Assembly: GCF_001884235.1 (NCBI RefSeq)
Contig: NZ_MAOI01000079.1
Coordinates: 62,001 to 126,000 of the forward strand
Source: Bacillus paramycoides
Lineage (GTDB): Bacteria; Bacillota; Bacilli; Bacillales; Bacillaceae_G
Reading direction: 5' to 3'
Length of the DNA: 64,000 nt
In this document: piece after piece, positions 8,947 through 15,796 of the stretch
How positions within the stretch are numbered: position 1 is the first letter of the stretch
Layout of the letters: each line of letters begins with the position of its first letter
The notes under the pieces: generated by a model
Told to the model about the DNA's origin: nothing
What the model saw: only the letters and a program-made list of their open reading frames with translations
Database searches by the model: none
Program-made: the position numbers and the translations under genes

Positions 8947-10052
8947 ATCAACAGCTCGTGTATACATCATTAGCGGATCCTTTCGTAATAGGAGTTGTTT
9001 CAGTTGTAGCCGTTATTTTATGTGTATTTTCAAGTAATCTACTAATTTTATCTCTCGTATTTTTATATTTAATTTTAATAGGAGCTACGCATGGATACAT
9101 ACGTAAAGTGTCTCGCGTTCAATGGGGATACAATCAAGGCAATTCGAACGTTTTTATAGGTGAAACGAATATGTGTAAAATAAGAATTTCAAACAACTCG
9201 ATATTTCCTATTTTCAATATCGTATTTCGATTTAAATGTGAAAATAAGCTAACTTGGAATCATGATGAACTAAACAAAAATCATAGCACAGGTTCAAATT
9301 ATTATATGAAATTTCATATAAAAGGAGGAGAGTCAGTTTCATTTGATTTACAAAGTATTGCATTACGAAGAGGGGTTGGAAAATGGGAAGAGGTAGAAAT
9401 TGTTATTACGGATCCTTTTGGATTTATAACGAATCACATAACATATAGTCACGTTAATACGCCGTCCTATTTAGTTTTACCGGCTGTTCCGAAAATACAA
9501 GTACCTGAATTACAAGAATGGTCACGTGGGTTTCGAAAAGCAATGTCGTCTCCGCTATATGATGAAACGAAAGTAATGGGAGTGAAATCTTATGAAAATG
9601 AAGATTTTCGTTCCATACATTGGAGTGCAACAGCAAAAACAGGGACGATAACGGCGAAAAAATACGAACGAACACAATCAGATAAATATGCGGTTTATCT
9701 TAATTTACAAAATAAAAGTGGCGTTTCTTTGCGAAATGATACAGAAGAACTAATTGAATTAACGGCAGGCATATGTAAACAACTCCTCATGCAAAACTGT
9801 TCATTTGAATTATGGATTAATAGCGTAAAAGATAACGGATTGTTGCATATAAAAAACGGGGATAATCGGAAACATTTGCAAAATGTATTAAAAGTACTTG
9901 CCTCAATATCGGACCAAGATACGCCTGTATCATCTTCTTATTTTTACACAGCTGGCTTTCGTCGTAAGGAATTGGATGCGGTTCCTTTAATTTTGGGTAC
10001 TTCTCCAAGGAAATATAGTAGAACGAATAAATGGATTGTAATTAAAGAATAA
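8943..10052 (+). CDS. DUF58 domain-containing membrane protein
   Basis: The 369-residue protein has two N-terminal membrane helices (about residues 14-52) followed by a long soluble part. The DUF58 signature is GVKSYENEDFRSIHWSATAKTG near residue 215. DUF58 proteins carry a von Willebrand-like fold and are usual partners of MoxR ATPases, with roles in envelope stress or assembly. It is translationally coupled to MoxR by a 4-bp overlap and is followed 15 bp later by a DUF4129 gene. Confidence 0.88.
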   Translation: MNQQLVYTSLADPFVIGVVSVVAVILCVFSSNLLILSLVFLYLILIGATHGYIRKVSRVQWGYNQGNSNVFIGETNMCKIRISNNSIFPIFNIVFRFKCENKLTWNHDELNKNHSTGSNYYMKFHIKGGESVSFDLQSIALRRGVGKWEEVEIVITDPFGFITNHITYSHVNTPSYLVLPAVPKIQVPELQEWSRGFRKAMSSPLYDETKVMGVKSYENEDFRSIHWSATAKTGTITAKKYERTQSDKYAVYLNLQNKSGVSLRNDTEELIELTAGICKQLLMQNCSFELWINSVKDNGLLHIKNGDNRKHLQNVLKVLASISDQDTPVSSSYFYTAGFRRKELDAVPLILGTSPRKYSRTNKWIVIKE

Positions 10053-10067
10053 GAAAGGGCTTATGTC

Positions 10068-10793
10068 ATGTTGAATAAAAAGCGGCATACGAAGGTGAAG
10101 TTTTGGAGTGTAAGAGCTTTAATCATACTTTTCTTTGCGATTAGTGCGATAACGTTATCAAAAGGTGTTGTGCATTTACAAGATGTAGTTAAAGAGCATT
10201 TTTTTAATGAGAATGAGTCGGAAAAAACTTATAACAGAACAATAAACGTCGAACAAACCCCAGAGTGGGAAGCAATTAAGGATGATGAAGAAGGAGATAC
10301 AGGTATAAGAACGAAAACGAATAGAAAGTTTCCAGTTTTTGAACGGGAAAGTTTATGGGGGGACGTCTTTTCAGTGCTCTCAAATTCATGGATTACTATA
10401 GCGTTTTATGTGATTATCGCAGTCGCAATTATATATTTCCTCTACAAATCTGTTAGGAAAAGGTTAACGAAAACAGAAATAGAGCAGGAGAAACAATCGG
10501 TAACAAAAGAGAATACGGTACGAACCGTAAAGAATGAAAAAGTCATTCATCAGTCAGAGTATCCGCTGCCTACAGAGACGATAAGAAAAAGGTTAGTTGA
10601 ATGGGAGAGAACTTTACCATTTCAGGAACAGCGCAGGTCCTATGAAACGATGCAACAGTGGTTAAGAAGAATTTGTAGAACGAGCGATATTATTCCGATA
10701 TATGAGTCTGTTCGATATGGTGAAAAGACGTATACGGAGTTAGATGTGGAAAAAACTATAAAGTGGATAGAGGGGGATGGGAAATTGGATTAA
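10068..10793 (+). CDS. DUF4129-type membrane protein, third gene of the MoxR module
   Basis: The 241-residue protein has an N-terminal hydrophobic segment (ALIILFFAISAITLS), a central extracytoplasmic stretch, a second helix (WITIAFYVIIAVAIIYFLY) and a cytoplasmic tail ending YESVRYGEKTYTELDVEK, the DUF4129-like region. In related modules this domain ends a transglutaminase protein; here no transglutaminase domain is present. The start is ATG 10068 with agaaaggg. A decayed, roughly 90% identical copy of codons 29 to the end lies at 17495-18139. Confidence 0.82.
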   Translation: MLNKKRHTKVKFWSVRALIILFFAISAITLSKGVVHLQDVVKEHFFNENESEKTYNRTINVEQTPEWEAIKDDEEGDTGIRTKTNRKFPVFERESLWGDVFSVLSNSWITIAFYVIIAVAIIYFLYKSVRKRLTKTEIEQEKQSVTKENTVRTVKNEKVIHQSEYPLPTETIRKRLVEWERTLPFQEQRRSYETMQQWLRRICRTSDIIPIYESVRYGEKTYTELDVEKTIKWIEGDGKLD

Positions 10794-11075
10794 GTTAAAA
10801 TATATATAAAATACTAAACTTATTAAAGCTTCACTTCATGAAGCACATGTTGTCCACGTTCATATTGAATGACTTCAAGTTGTTCCTGTGTATAGTCTTG
10901 ACCATCGATTACAACATTAATATTTAATTCTGACCCCAGAATTGTTTTAATAAGTTTTAAATACAAATTGTACCTATAGTCTTATTTTGGACTTTAACTC
11001 TTAGTGATTTGAATTATAGTATGGAGAGCTAGTACAAAAATAAGAGAAATCCTTGGGAACTTTGAACTAAACCCT
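10794..11075. other. Intergenic region with a minus-strand gene remnant
   Basis: On the minus strand, a frame ending at 10824 reads ELNINVVIDGQDYTQEQLEV and then ERGQHVLHEVKL-stop. It looks like a coding tail but has no start codon or ribosome site. It is probably the 3' end of a lost gene at the border of the accessory region; the family was not recognised. The rest shows no gene. Confidence 0.35.
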
Positions 11076-11109
11076 AAAAAAGATGACTTTTGCTAAAGTC
11101 ATCTTTTTT
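11076..11109. terminator. Intrinsic terminator
   Basis: AAAAGATGACTTT and AAAGTCATCTTTT arms around TGCT, with flanking A and T tracts. Confidence 0.8.
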
Positions 11110-11316
11110 ATATCTACGATTCGTGGTACAGCTCAAATAGAAAATAAAGTCGATGAATTCGATTTGTACTTTCATTCTTACATGCTTCCCTACAGTATTT
11201 ATACTAATTTATGAGTATTTAACTAGAAAAGTCACAAATCTAGAATCAAAAACAAAAAATGAATCAATATCTTATAAATTAGATAAAAACTTAGCAAAAA
11301 AATATAAACGTTTATA

Positions 11317-11430
11317 TGTACAAACGGCAGGTAACTGACTAGGTTAGCCGCCGTTTGTGCATGACACGGAGGAGAAATCCCCGTTTTGAAAAGAGTGAAG
11401 CCGGTGGGAAGTCGGTTCTGAGGTAGTATG
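11317..11430 (+). ncRNA. Candidate structured RNA (three consecutive hairpins); possible IS605-type element end
   Basis: From 11317 the + strand folds into three strong hairpins. The first has ACAAACGGC paired with GCCGTTTGT and an inner TAAC/GTTA. The second, near 11367-11386, is ACGGAGGA-GAAA-TCCCCGT with one bulged A and a GAAA tetraloop. The third, about 11397-11420, is GAAGCCGG paired with CGGTTC. It is more GC-rich than its surroundings and overlaps the end of a weak ORF (11153-11338) that lacks a ribosome site. TnpB-associated omega RNAs at IS605-type right ends have this sort of layout, including a ..GAGGTAGT.. finish, but no TnpB domain is recognisable. Confidence 0.4.
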
Positions 11431-11469
11431 TGTAATATAAAAAAGATTATTCGTAAAGGGGAATGGGAG

Positions 11470-11817
11470 ATGGACAAACAAAAACGCATTGAAATCGTAA
11501 ATTCACTTCTTAGTTACTTAGCAGATCACGAAAAAGATATCTTTCATTATGAAGATGAAAATAGAACAGCTCATTTTAAACATGTTGGTAGCAATCTATG
11601 GTTCGTTGACCACTATTCCAATGCGTATGACAAGAAGCAATGCAGATACTTCTCAAGTGGCGGAACGGTGTGGGGGTAGTTCAAATTTGGTAATGATAAT
11701 TCAAATGAGTGAAATGGTTATGCGGGATTGTATTGTACTCATTGGAGTCGGCCAGAAGAAGGAATGGAAAAGATGTGTAATTGTGCAAGGGAAATCAGGT
11801 ATTTAAAAGCTTCATAA
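11470..11817 (+). pseudogene. Hypothetical gene with two in-frame stops
   Basis: A good start (aaggggaatgggag then ATG 11470) opens a frame reading MDKQKRIEIVNSLLSYLAD and HVGSNLWFVDHYSNAYDKKQ, ending at TAG 11677-11679. The same frame remains coding-like past this stop and past a TGA at 11710-11712 (NGYAGLYCTHWSRPEEGME, MCNCAREIRYLKAS) to a TAA at 11815-11817. A full-length protein of about 115 residues with C/H residues is implied. The family is not recognised. Two point mutations or one recoding event would explain the pattern; decay is more likely in this debris-rich region. Confidence 0.6.
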
Positions 11818-11835
11818 AATAGTTATTTGGATAGG

Positions 11836-11884
11836 AAAAGGGAAAAGAATTAAGTTCACTCGTTCTTAAGACTTTTCCCTTTAA
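11836..11884. terminator. Bidirectional terminator-like hairpin
   Basis: AAAGGGAAAAG pairs with CTTTTCCCTTT, with an inner TTAAG/CTTAA. It lies between the pseudogene and the convergent small gene. Confidence 0.65.
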
Positions 11885-11887
11885 AAT

Positions 11888-12100
11888 TTACTTTTTGTTC
11901 GTTGTTCTATATACGTCTGAAATTGGTAAGTCCACGCCATGTAAATCTTGAGTAATGCCTGTCTTTTTAACATTGGTGTTGTTTGGATTATGTGCCTCTT
12001 GAGATGTTTCTTGCATTTGTTCTTGAGCCTTACTAGGAGTATTCAGAGCATCTGATGATACGTGGTCAAGTTGTTGACTTAATAGATTTTTTTTATCCAT
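11888..12100 (-). CDS. Small hydrophilic hypothetical protein
   Basis: The 70-residue protein is rich in Q, N, S, T and K (MDKKNLLSQQLDHVSSDALN and a C-terminal VYRTTNKK). It has no membrane segment, no cysteine and no motif I know. A clear aaaggagct site precedes ATG 12100. It is transcribed away from the ThiF operon and ends at a hairpin. Low complexity and solubility would suit a small spore or stress protein, but nothing establishes that. Confidence 0.7.
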   Translation of the reverse strand: MDKKNLLSQQLDHVSSDALNTPSKAQEQMQETSQEAHNPNNTNVKKTGITQDLHGVDLPISDVYRTTNKK

Positions 12101-12535
12101 GTTATATAGCTCCTTTGTGAATTTAGATATAAAAACAATGTAATTATAAATAGTTACTTAGATATTTTGTATCTTTGAATGGAATCATATGCACAAATTA
12201 TATTGAGAAATTAACTAATTATAAAAATTCAGTTTCCACTTGAACAGATTTTGCTTTTCCATACCAATCACATCCTTTTTTAGAGTGCTAGTATCAGTAT
12301 GTCCAAGTTTGATAGACCATTTTCATATATTTCAAAGTTTTTGCACCAGAACCAGGTAGATTAATATATAATAATTCACTCAAAAAAGGAGTGAAAAGTA
12401 AGAATTGAAAGTCTTTTCACATTTTTTTCAAATAACACACAAAAATGCCATAAATCTATCTTATTTTTATATATAGCAGTTATTTCATAGGTAATGTTTC
12501 TTGAAATAGTTACTACATAGAAAGGAGATTTTAAA
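12101..12535. other. Intergenic region upstream of the ThiF operon, with an IS6-like fragment
   Basis: On the minus strand, 12215-12262 reads MEKQNLFKWK followed by a different tail and a stop, preceded by aaaaggatgtg. These first ten residues match the usual start of IS6/IS240-type transposases. The preceding bases read KLGHTDTSTL in one frame, similar to a tyrosine-recombinase tail. Both are tiny remnants. A hairpin GTGAAAAG/CTTTTCAC with a T run lies near 12391-12426. The operon promoter must be in the last 100 bp, but no clear boxes stand out. Confidence 0.4.
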
Positions 12536-13384
12536 ATGGATATGGATTCATATTATTGGGAAATGGTTAAGAAGAATATAGGAGTTTATTCTAAACAGGA
12601 ACAAGAATGCCTTCGAGAGAAGAGGGTCATTATTTTTGGATTAGGGGGAGTAGGTGGATATGAAGCGATTCTGTTTTCTCGAATGGGAATAGGGCATATT
12701 ACAGGTGTTGATCCCGATGAATTTGAAGTTTCTAATATTAACAGACAAATGTTAGCGCTTTCTAGTGTGTTAGGTGAACCAAAGGCAAAGGTTGCAGAAC
12801 AAGTTGTAAAAGATATACACCCCTATATATCAACAAATTTTATACAAACAAGAGTAGATGAGGATAATGTAGTTGAACTTATAAAAGGACACGATGTTGT
12901 AGTAGAAGCCGTCGATGATATGCCTTCAAGAGTTATTATACATAGAACAGCTAGGGAATTGGGTATACCAAGTGTCGGGATGTCAGGTAGCCCCCCCACA
13001 CGAGGATTTGTTTCTACATTTTTTCCAACCGGAATTCCTTATGAAGAAGCATTAAACATCTCAAGTGTCGGATGCAAATTAACAAATCAAGAATTAAGAC
13101 AACAGATTGCTGATATAAAGAAAAGTCGAGCTTGGTATTCTGTGGAGAAAGGCGCACCGAAAGAGTGGGCACAAGATTTTTGTGATGGAAAAGCAGGGTG
13201 GATTATCACACCGATGCGTGCTCATCTATTGTCGCTATTTAGTTTTCATGAAGCAATACAAGTTTTAACTGGTCGTGAACCTCTAGCTAGAGCGCCTAAA
13301 GGCATTGTAATGGATTTAGATAGTCATATTCCGGTTCAAGTAAAAGAAGTCCCAAAGGGTGGATGGGATTATAAAACACTGTAA
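12536..13384 (+). CDS. ThiF/MoeB/HesA-like adenylyltransferase, copy 1
   Basis: The 282-residue E1-like Rossmann protein shows GLGGVGG (35-41), D59/D61, SNINRQ (66-71), K83/K85 and VVEAVDDMPSR (122-132), the ATP-binding and adenylation set of ThiF/MoeB. It has three cysteines (CLRE, GCKL, FCDG), none in a CxxC zinc pair. There is only a short N-terminal region of about 28 residues, so no MccB-like peptide-clamp domain. The C-terminus GGWDYKTL is shared with the next gene. It heads a five-gene operon with an aaaggag site at 12520. The probable reaction is adenylation of a carboxylate; the substrate is unknown, and no ThiS/MoaD-like carrier is encoded nearby. Confidence 0.9.
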   Translation: MDMDSYYWEMVKKNIGVYSKQEQECLREKRVIIFGLGGVGGYEAILFSRMGIGHITGVDPDEFEVSNINRQMLALSSVLGEPKAKVAEQVVKDIHPYISTNFIQTRVDEDNVVELIKGHDVVVEAVDDMPSRVIIHRTARELGIPSVGMSGSPPTRGFVSTFFPTGIPYEEALNISSVGCKLTNQELRQQIADIKKSRAWYSVEKGAPKEWAQDFCDGKAGWIITPMRAHLLSLFSFHEAIQVLTGREPLARAPKGIVMDLDSHIPVQVKEVPKGGWDYKTL

Positions 13385-13397
13385 GGAGGAATATAAT

Positions 13398-14264
13398 TTG
13401 TTAACAAAAAATAATGATATGCAAAATATATATGAAGAAAGTTTTACGCGAAATATTGGTGTCATCTCTGTAGAGGAGCAGGAGAAATTAAAAAATTCTC
13501 GAGTTACTGTAGTTGGGGCAGGAGGCGTAGGAGGAATTACACTCATCCAATTGGCACGAATGGGTGTGGGTTCTTTGCATGTTATTGATCAAGATATATT
13601 TGAAACAAGTAATATCAATCGACAAATGCTAAGTTCCATCAGTAAATTAGGACAGCAAAAAGCAGCGGTGGCTTTAGAAGTTTTGCAAGACATTAACCCA
13701 TCATTACAAATAGAAATAACAAAAGAGTTTGTTACAGAGGACAATGCATTGGGACTTCTAACAAATACAGATGTCATTATAGATGCGACTGATAATTTAG
13801 TAGCAAGAGTAATCATCCATCGTACAGCTCAGATCTTAGGAATTCCTTCAATTTGGATTGCGGTGACGCCTCCATTTAGAGGTGGCGTCATGTCTTTTAC
13901 TCCTGACTCTACACCCTATGAAATTGCGTTAGGATATCCGTCTTATCAACAAGAGCTAACAACAGAAATCCAAGATGAAATTCATAAATTAAAAGATGGG
14001 CGTGCTCTTCATTCTGTCACGTACGGCGCGGATGAGAACTGGGCAAATAGTTATGTACAAAAAAATCGGCCATGGGCGGTACTTTCTCCTGTTGCGAATA
14101 TAGTAGGCATTCTAGCAAGCTTTGAAGCATTTAAATTTATGATAAATCGAGAAGAACTAAAACCTATAATAAGTCCAAATTTAATTCAAATTAACCTTGC
14201 AAATCAGAATATGGTACAAGTTTCTGTACCGGAAAATGGCAGTTGGGATTATACAACACTATAG
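13398..14264 (+). CDS. ThiF/MoeB/HesA-like adenylyltransferase, copy 2 (cysteine-free)
   Basis: This is a 288-residue paralogue of the preceding gene. It has GAGGVGG (40-46), D64, SNINRQ (71-76), K88 and DATDN around residue 137. It contains no cysteine at all, so it cannot form an E1-style thioester or bind zinc through cysteines; adenylation without thioester transfer, as in MccB or PaaA, is the fitting chemistry. An upstream ATG at 13359 lies within the previous gene. TTG 13398 with aaggagga seven bases before it is the better start. The shared tail GSWDYTTL and common SV-x-x-GA-x-x-x-WA segment suggest that the two proteins form a heterodimer or act in sequence. Confidence 0.9.
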   Translation: MLTKNNDMQNIYEESFTRNIGVISVEEQEKLKNSRVTVVGAGGVGGITLIQLARMGVGSLHVIDQDIFETSNINRQMLSSISKLGQQKAAVALEVLQDINPSLQIEITKEFVTEDNALGLLTNTDVIIDATDNLVARVIIHRTAQILGIPSIWIAVTPPFRGGVMSFTPDSTPYEIALGYPSYQQELTTEIQDEIHKLKDGRALHSVTYGADENWANSYVQKNRPWAVLSPVANIVGILASFEAFKFMINREELKPIISPNLIQINLANQNMVQVSVPENGSWDYTTL

Positions 14265-14279
14265 ATGAGGTAAAAGAAT

Positions 14280-14717
14280 ATGTTTCCTTTTTTGTTACTC
14301 GGAATTATTGTGGCACTCGCCCTGCTAATAAAGGATTATGCCCTAGCTGGTGCGGCTTGTTTATTAGGAGTTGTACTTGCTGTTGGACAAAAAACTTTAT
14401 TACATCTTATTCAACAATATTCTTTTCCAATTGGTATTTTCTTTCTGATGTTATTCCTTTTAGTACCAATTACATCTGGGAAAATTACAAGTGAAAATGT
14501 AATAAAATTAATTACCTCTCCTATTGGATTAGGATCCATTCTAGCAGGTTTTACTGTGTCATACATAGGAGGAAAAGGTGTAGGAGTTCTACCTATGAAT
14601 CCTACGATATTGCTAGGTGTCTTAATAGGTACTCTTATTGCCGTATTATTTACAAAAGGGTTACCAGCCGGATTAATTATTGCGGCAGGGATAATAGCTA
14701 TTATTTCTATGAAATGA
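14280..14717 (+). CDS. DUF441 (UPF0756, YtwI-like) integral membrane protein
   Basis: The 145-residue protein is hydrophobic almost throughout, with four or five membrane helices: FLLLGIIVALALLI, AACLLGVVLAVG, FPIGIFFLMLFLLV and two near the C-terminus. Glycine-rich motifs GGKGVGVLPMNPTILLG and KGLPAGLIIAAG match the UPF0756 family. The function of the family is unknown. It lies 15 bp after ThiF copy 2 and 14 bp before a lipoprotein hydrolase, so within this operon it may be a transport or membrane-assembly component for the product. Confidence 0.9.
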   Translation: MFPFLLLGIIVALALLIKDYALAGAACLLGVVLAVGQKTLLHLIQQYSFPIGIFFLMLFLLVPITSGKITSENVIKLITSPIGLGSILAGFTVSYIGGKGVGVLPMNPTILLGVLIGTLIAVLFTKGLPAGLIIAAGIIAIISMK

Positions 14718-14731
14718 AAGGGATATTCTAA

Positions 14732-15796
14732 ATGAAGATAAAATGGGCACATATTAGTTTAGTAGGGATTTTTTTGATAATACTTATGTCTAGTTGTTCT
14801 AATATCAAAGAAACTTCTCAAAATGATCAAACTTCTAAAGTGGTAAAACAAGAATTAGAAATTCAGCAAGGAGAAGAAAAATTATTTTTACTTCATAAAA
14901 ACTTAAATAATAAAAAACAGTATACATCTGATGAAATTATCTTATTTTTAGAACCATTTAGTGTACCTACAGCTCAAGCATTTGATGTACCGAAACTTTC
15001 GTGGATGGATGAGTATGCCGGAAAAGGATATGATACTTGGGCTATGGACTTCAGAGGGTTTGGTCGTTCTTCTCGCCCTAAAGAAATGTCAGATTCTCCT
15101 TCCCAAAACCGTCCGGTTATTCATTTGAATGATGCAACTAAGGATCTAGAAACAATTGTAAATTGGATTAAAAAGAAGAGAAACGTAAAAAAAATTCATA
15201 TTGTTGGATGGTCATATGGAGGCGTTGTAGCTGGAAATTATGCGATCTTCCATCCACAAGATATTAATAAAATGGTGTTATACGGATATATGCATGGATT
15301 TACGCTTCCTATGATGACAAAACCTCTTGAAAATCCATTACAACCTAATCAATTTAATCCTGAAGCATCAGCCTATCAAATGGTGGACTTTGATAAAGGA
15401 ATGCATCATTGGCATATGATGATGGGAAATAAAAAAATTGTTACAAACGAAGCAATGGATGCCGTAAAACAAGTTTTTATTGATTCAGATCCTATGAGTA
15501 AGAAAAATAATCAAATGATTCGTCGACCAGTTGGTCCACTTGAAGATTTATTTTATATTTGGAAAAATCAACCTCTATATGATGTATCTAAAATTACTGT
15601 CCCAGTACTTGCTATTTATGGTGAAGATGACATATTTGCAGACCGAAATATGATGTCAAAATTAACAAGTACAAAACAAAAAAAAGAGGTAGTAATCCCT
15701 GATGCAACACACTGGGCTCTTTATGAAAAGAATCGTAATACCCTATTTGAACAGACATTAAACTTTATAGAAGCGAAAGAAGGCAAACAGGAATGA
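14732..15796 (+). CDS. Alpha/beta hydrolase, predicted lipoprotein
   Basis: The 354-residue protein has a lipoprotein signal (hydrophobic VGIFLIILMSSC, lipid-modified Cys at about 22) and a soluble hydrolase domain. The nucleophile elbow is GWSYGG, the acid is in AIYGEDDIFAD and the histidine in PDATHWALYE. A MDFRGFGRSSRP strand also fits the fold. It would sit on the outer face of the membrane, where it may cleave an ester or amide of an imported or exported compound. It overlaps the next gene by 4 bp (ATGA), so membership of the ThiF operon is firm. Confidence 0.9.
   Translation: MKIKWAHISLVGIFLIILMSSCSNIKETSQNDQTSKVVKQELEIQQGEEKLFLLHKNLNNKKQYTSDEIILFLEPFSVPTAQAFDVPKLSWMDEYAGKGYDTWAMDFRGFGRSSRPKEMSDSPSQNRPVIHLNDATKDLETIVNWIKKKRNVKKIHIVGWSYGGVVAGNYAIFHPQDINKMVLYGYMHGFTLPMMTKPLENPLQPNQFNPEASAYQMVDFDKGMHHWHMMMGNKKIVTNEAMDAVKQVFIDSDPMSKKNNQMIRRPVGPLEDLFYIWKNQPLYDVSKITVPVLAIYGEDDIFADRNMMSKLTSTKQKKEVVIPDATHWALYEKNRNTLFEQTLNFIEAKEGKQE

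Noticed and set aside
11153-11338. 61-codon ORF ahead of the structured RNA
   Set aside because: No ribosome site or recognisable domain. Its end overlaps the RNA hairpins, so it was kept only as context for that element.
11549-11806. 85-codon ORF overlapping the broken small gene
   Set aside because: It is an out-of-frame shadow; the frame with stops at 11677 and 11710 is the coding-like one.
11888-12100. The 70-residue protein as a peptide substrate for the ThiF pair
   Set aside because: It is transcribed away from the operon and lacks a core-like motif. The ThiF proteins have no peptide-clamp domain, so a RiPP role is not supported.
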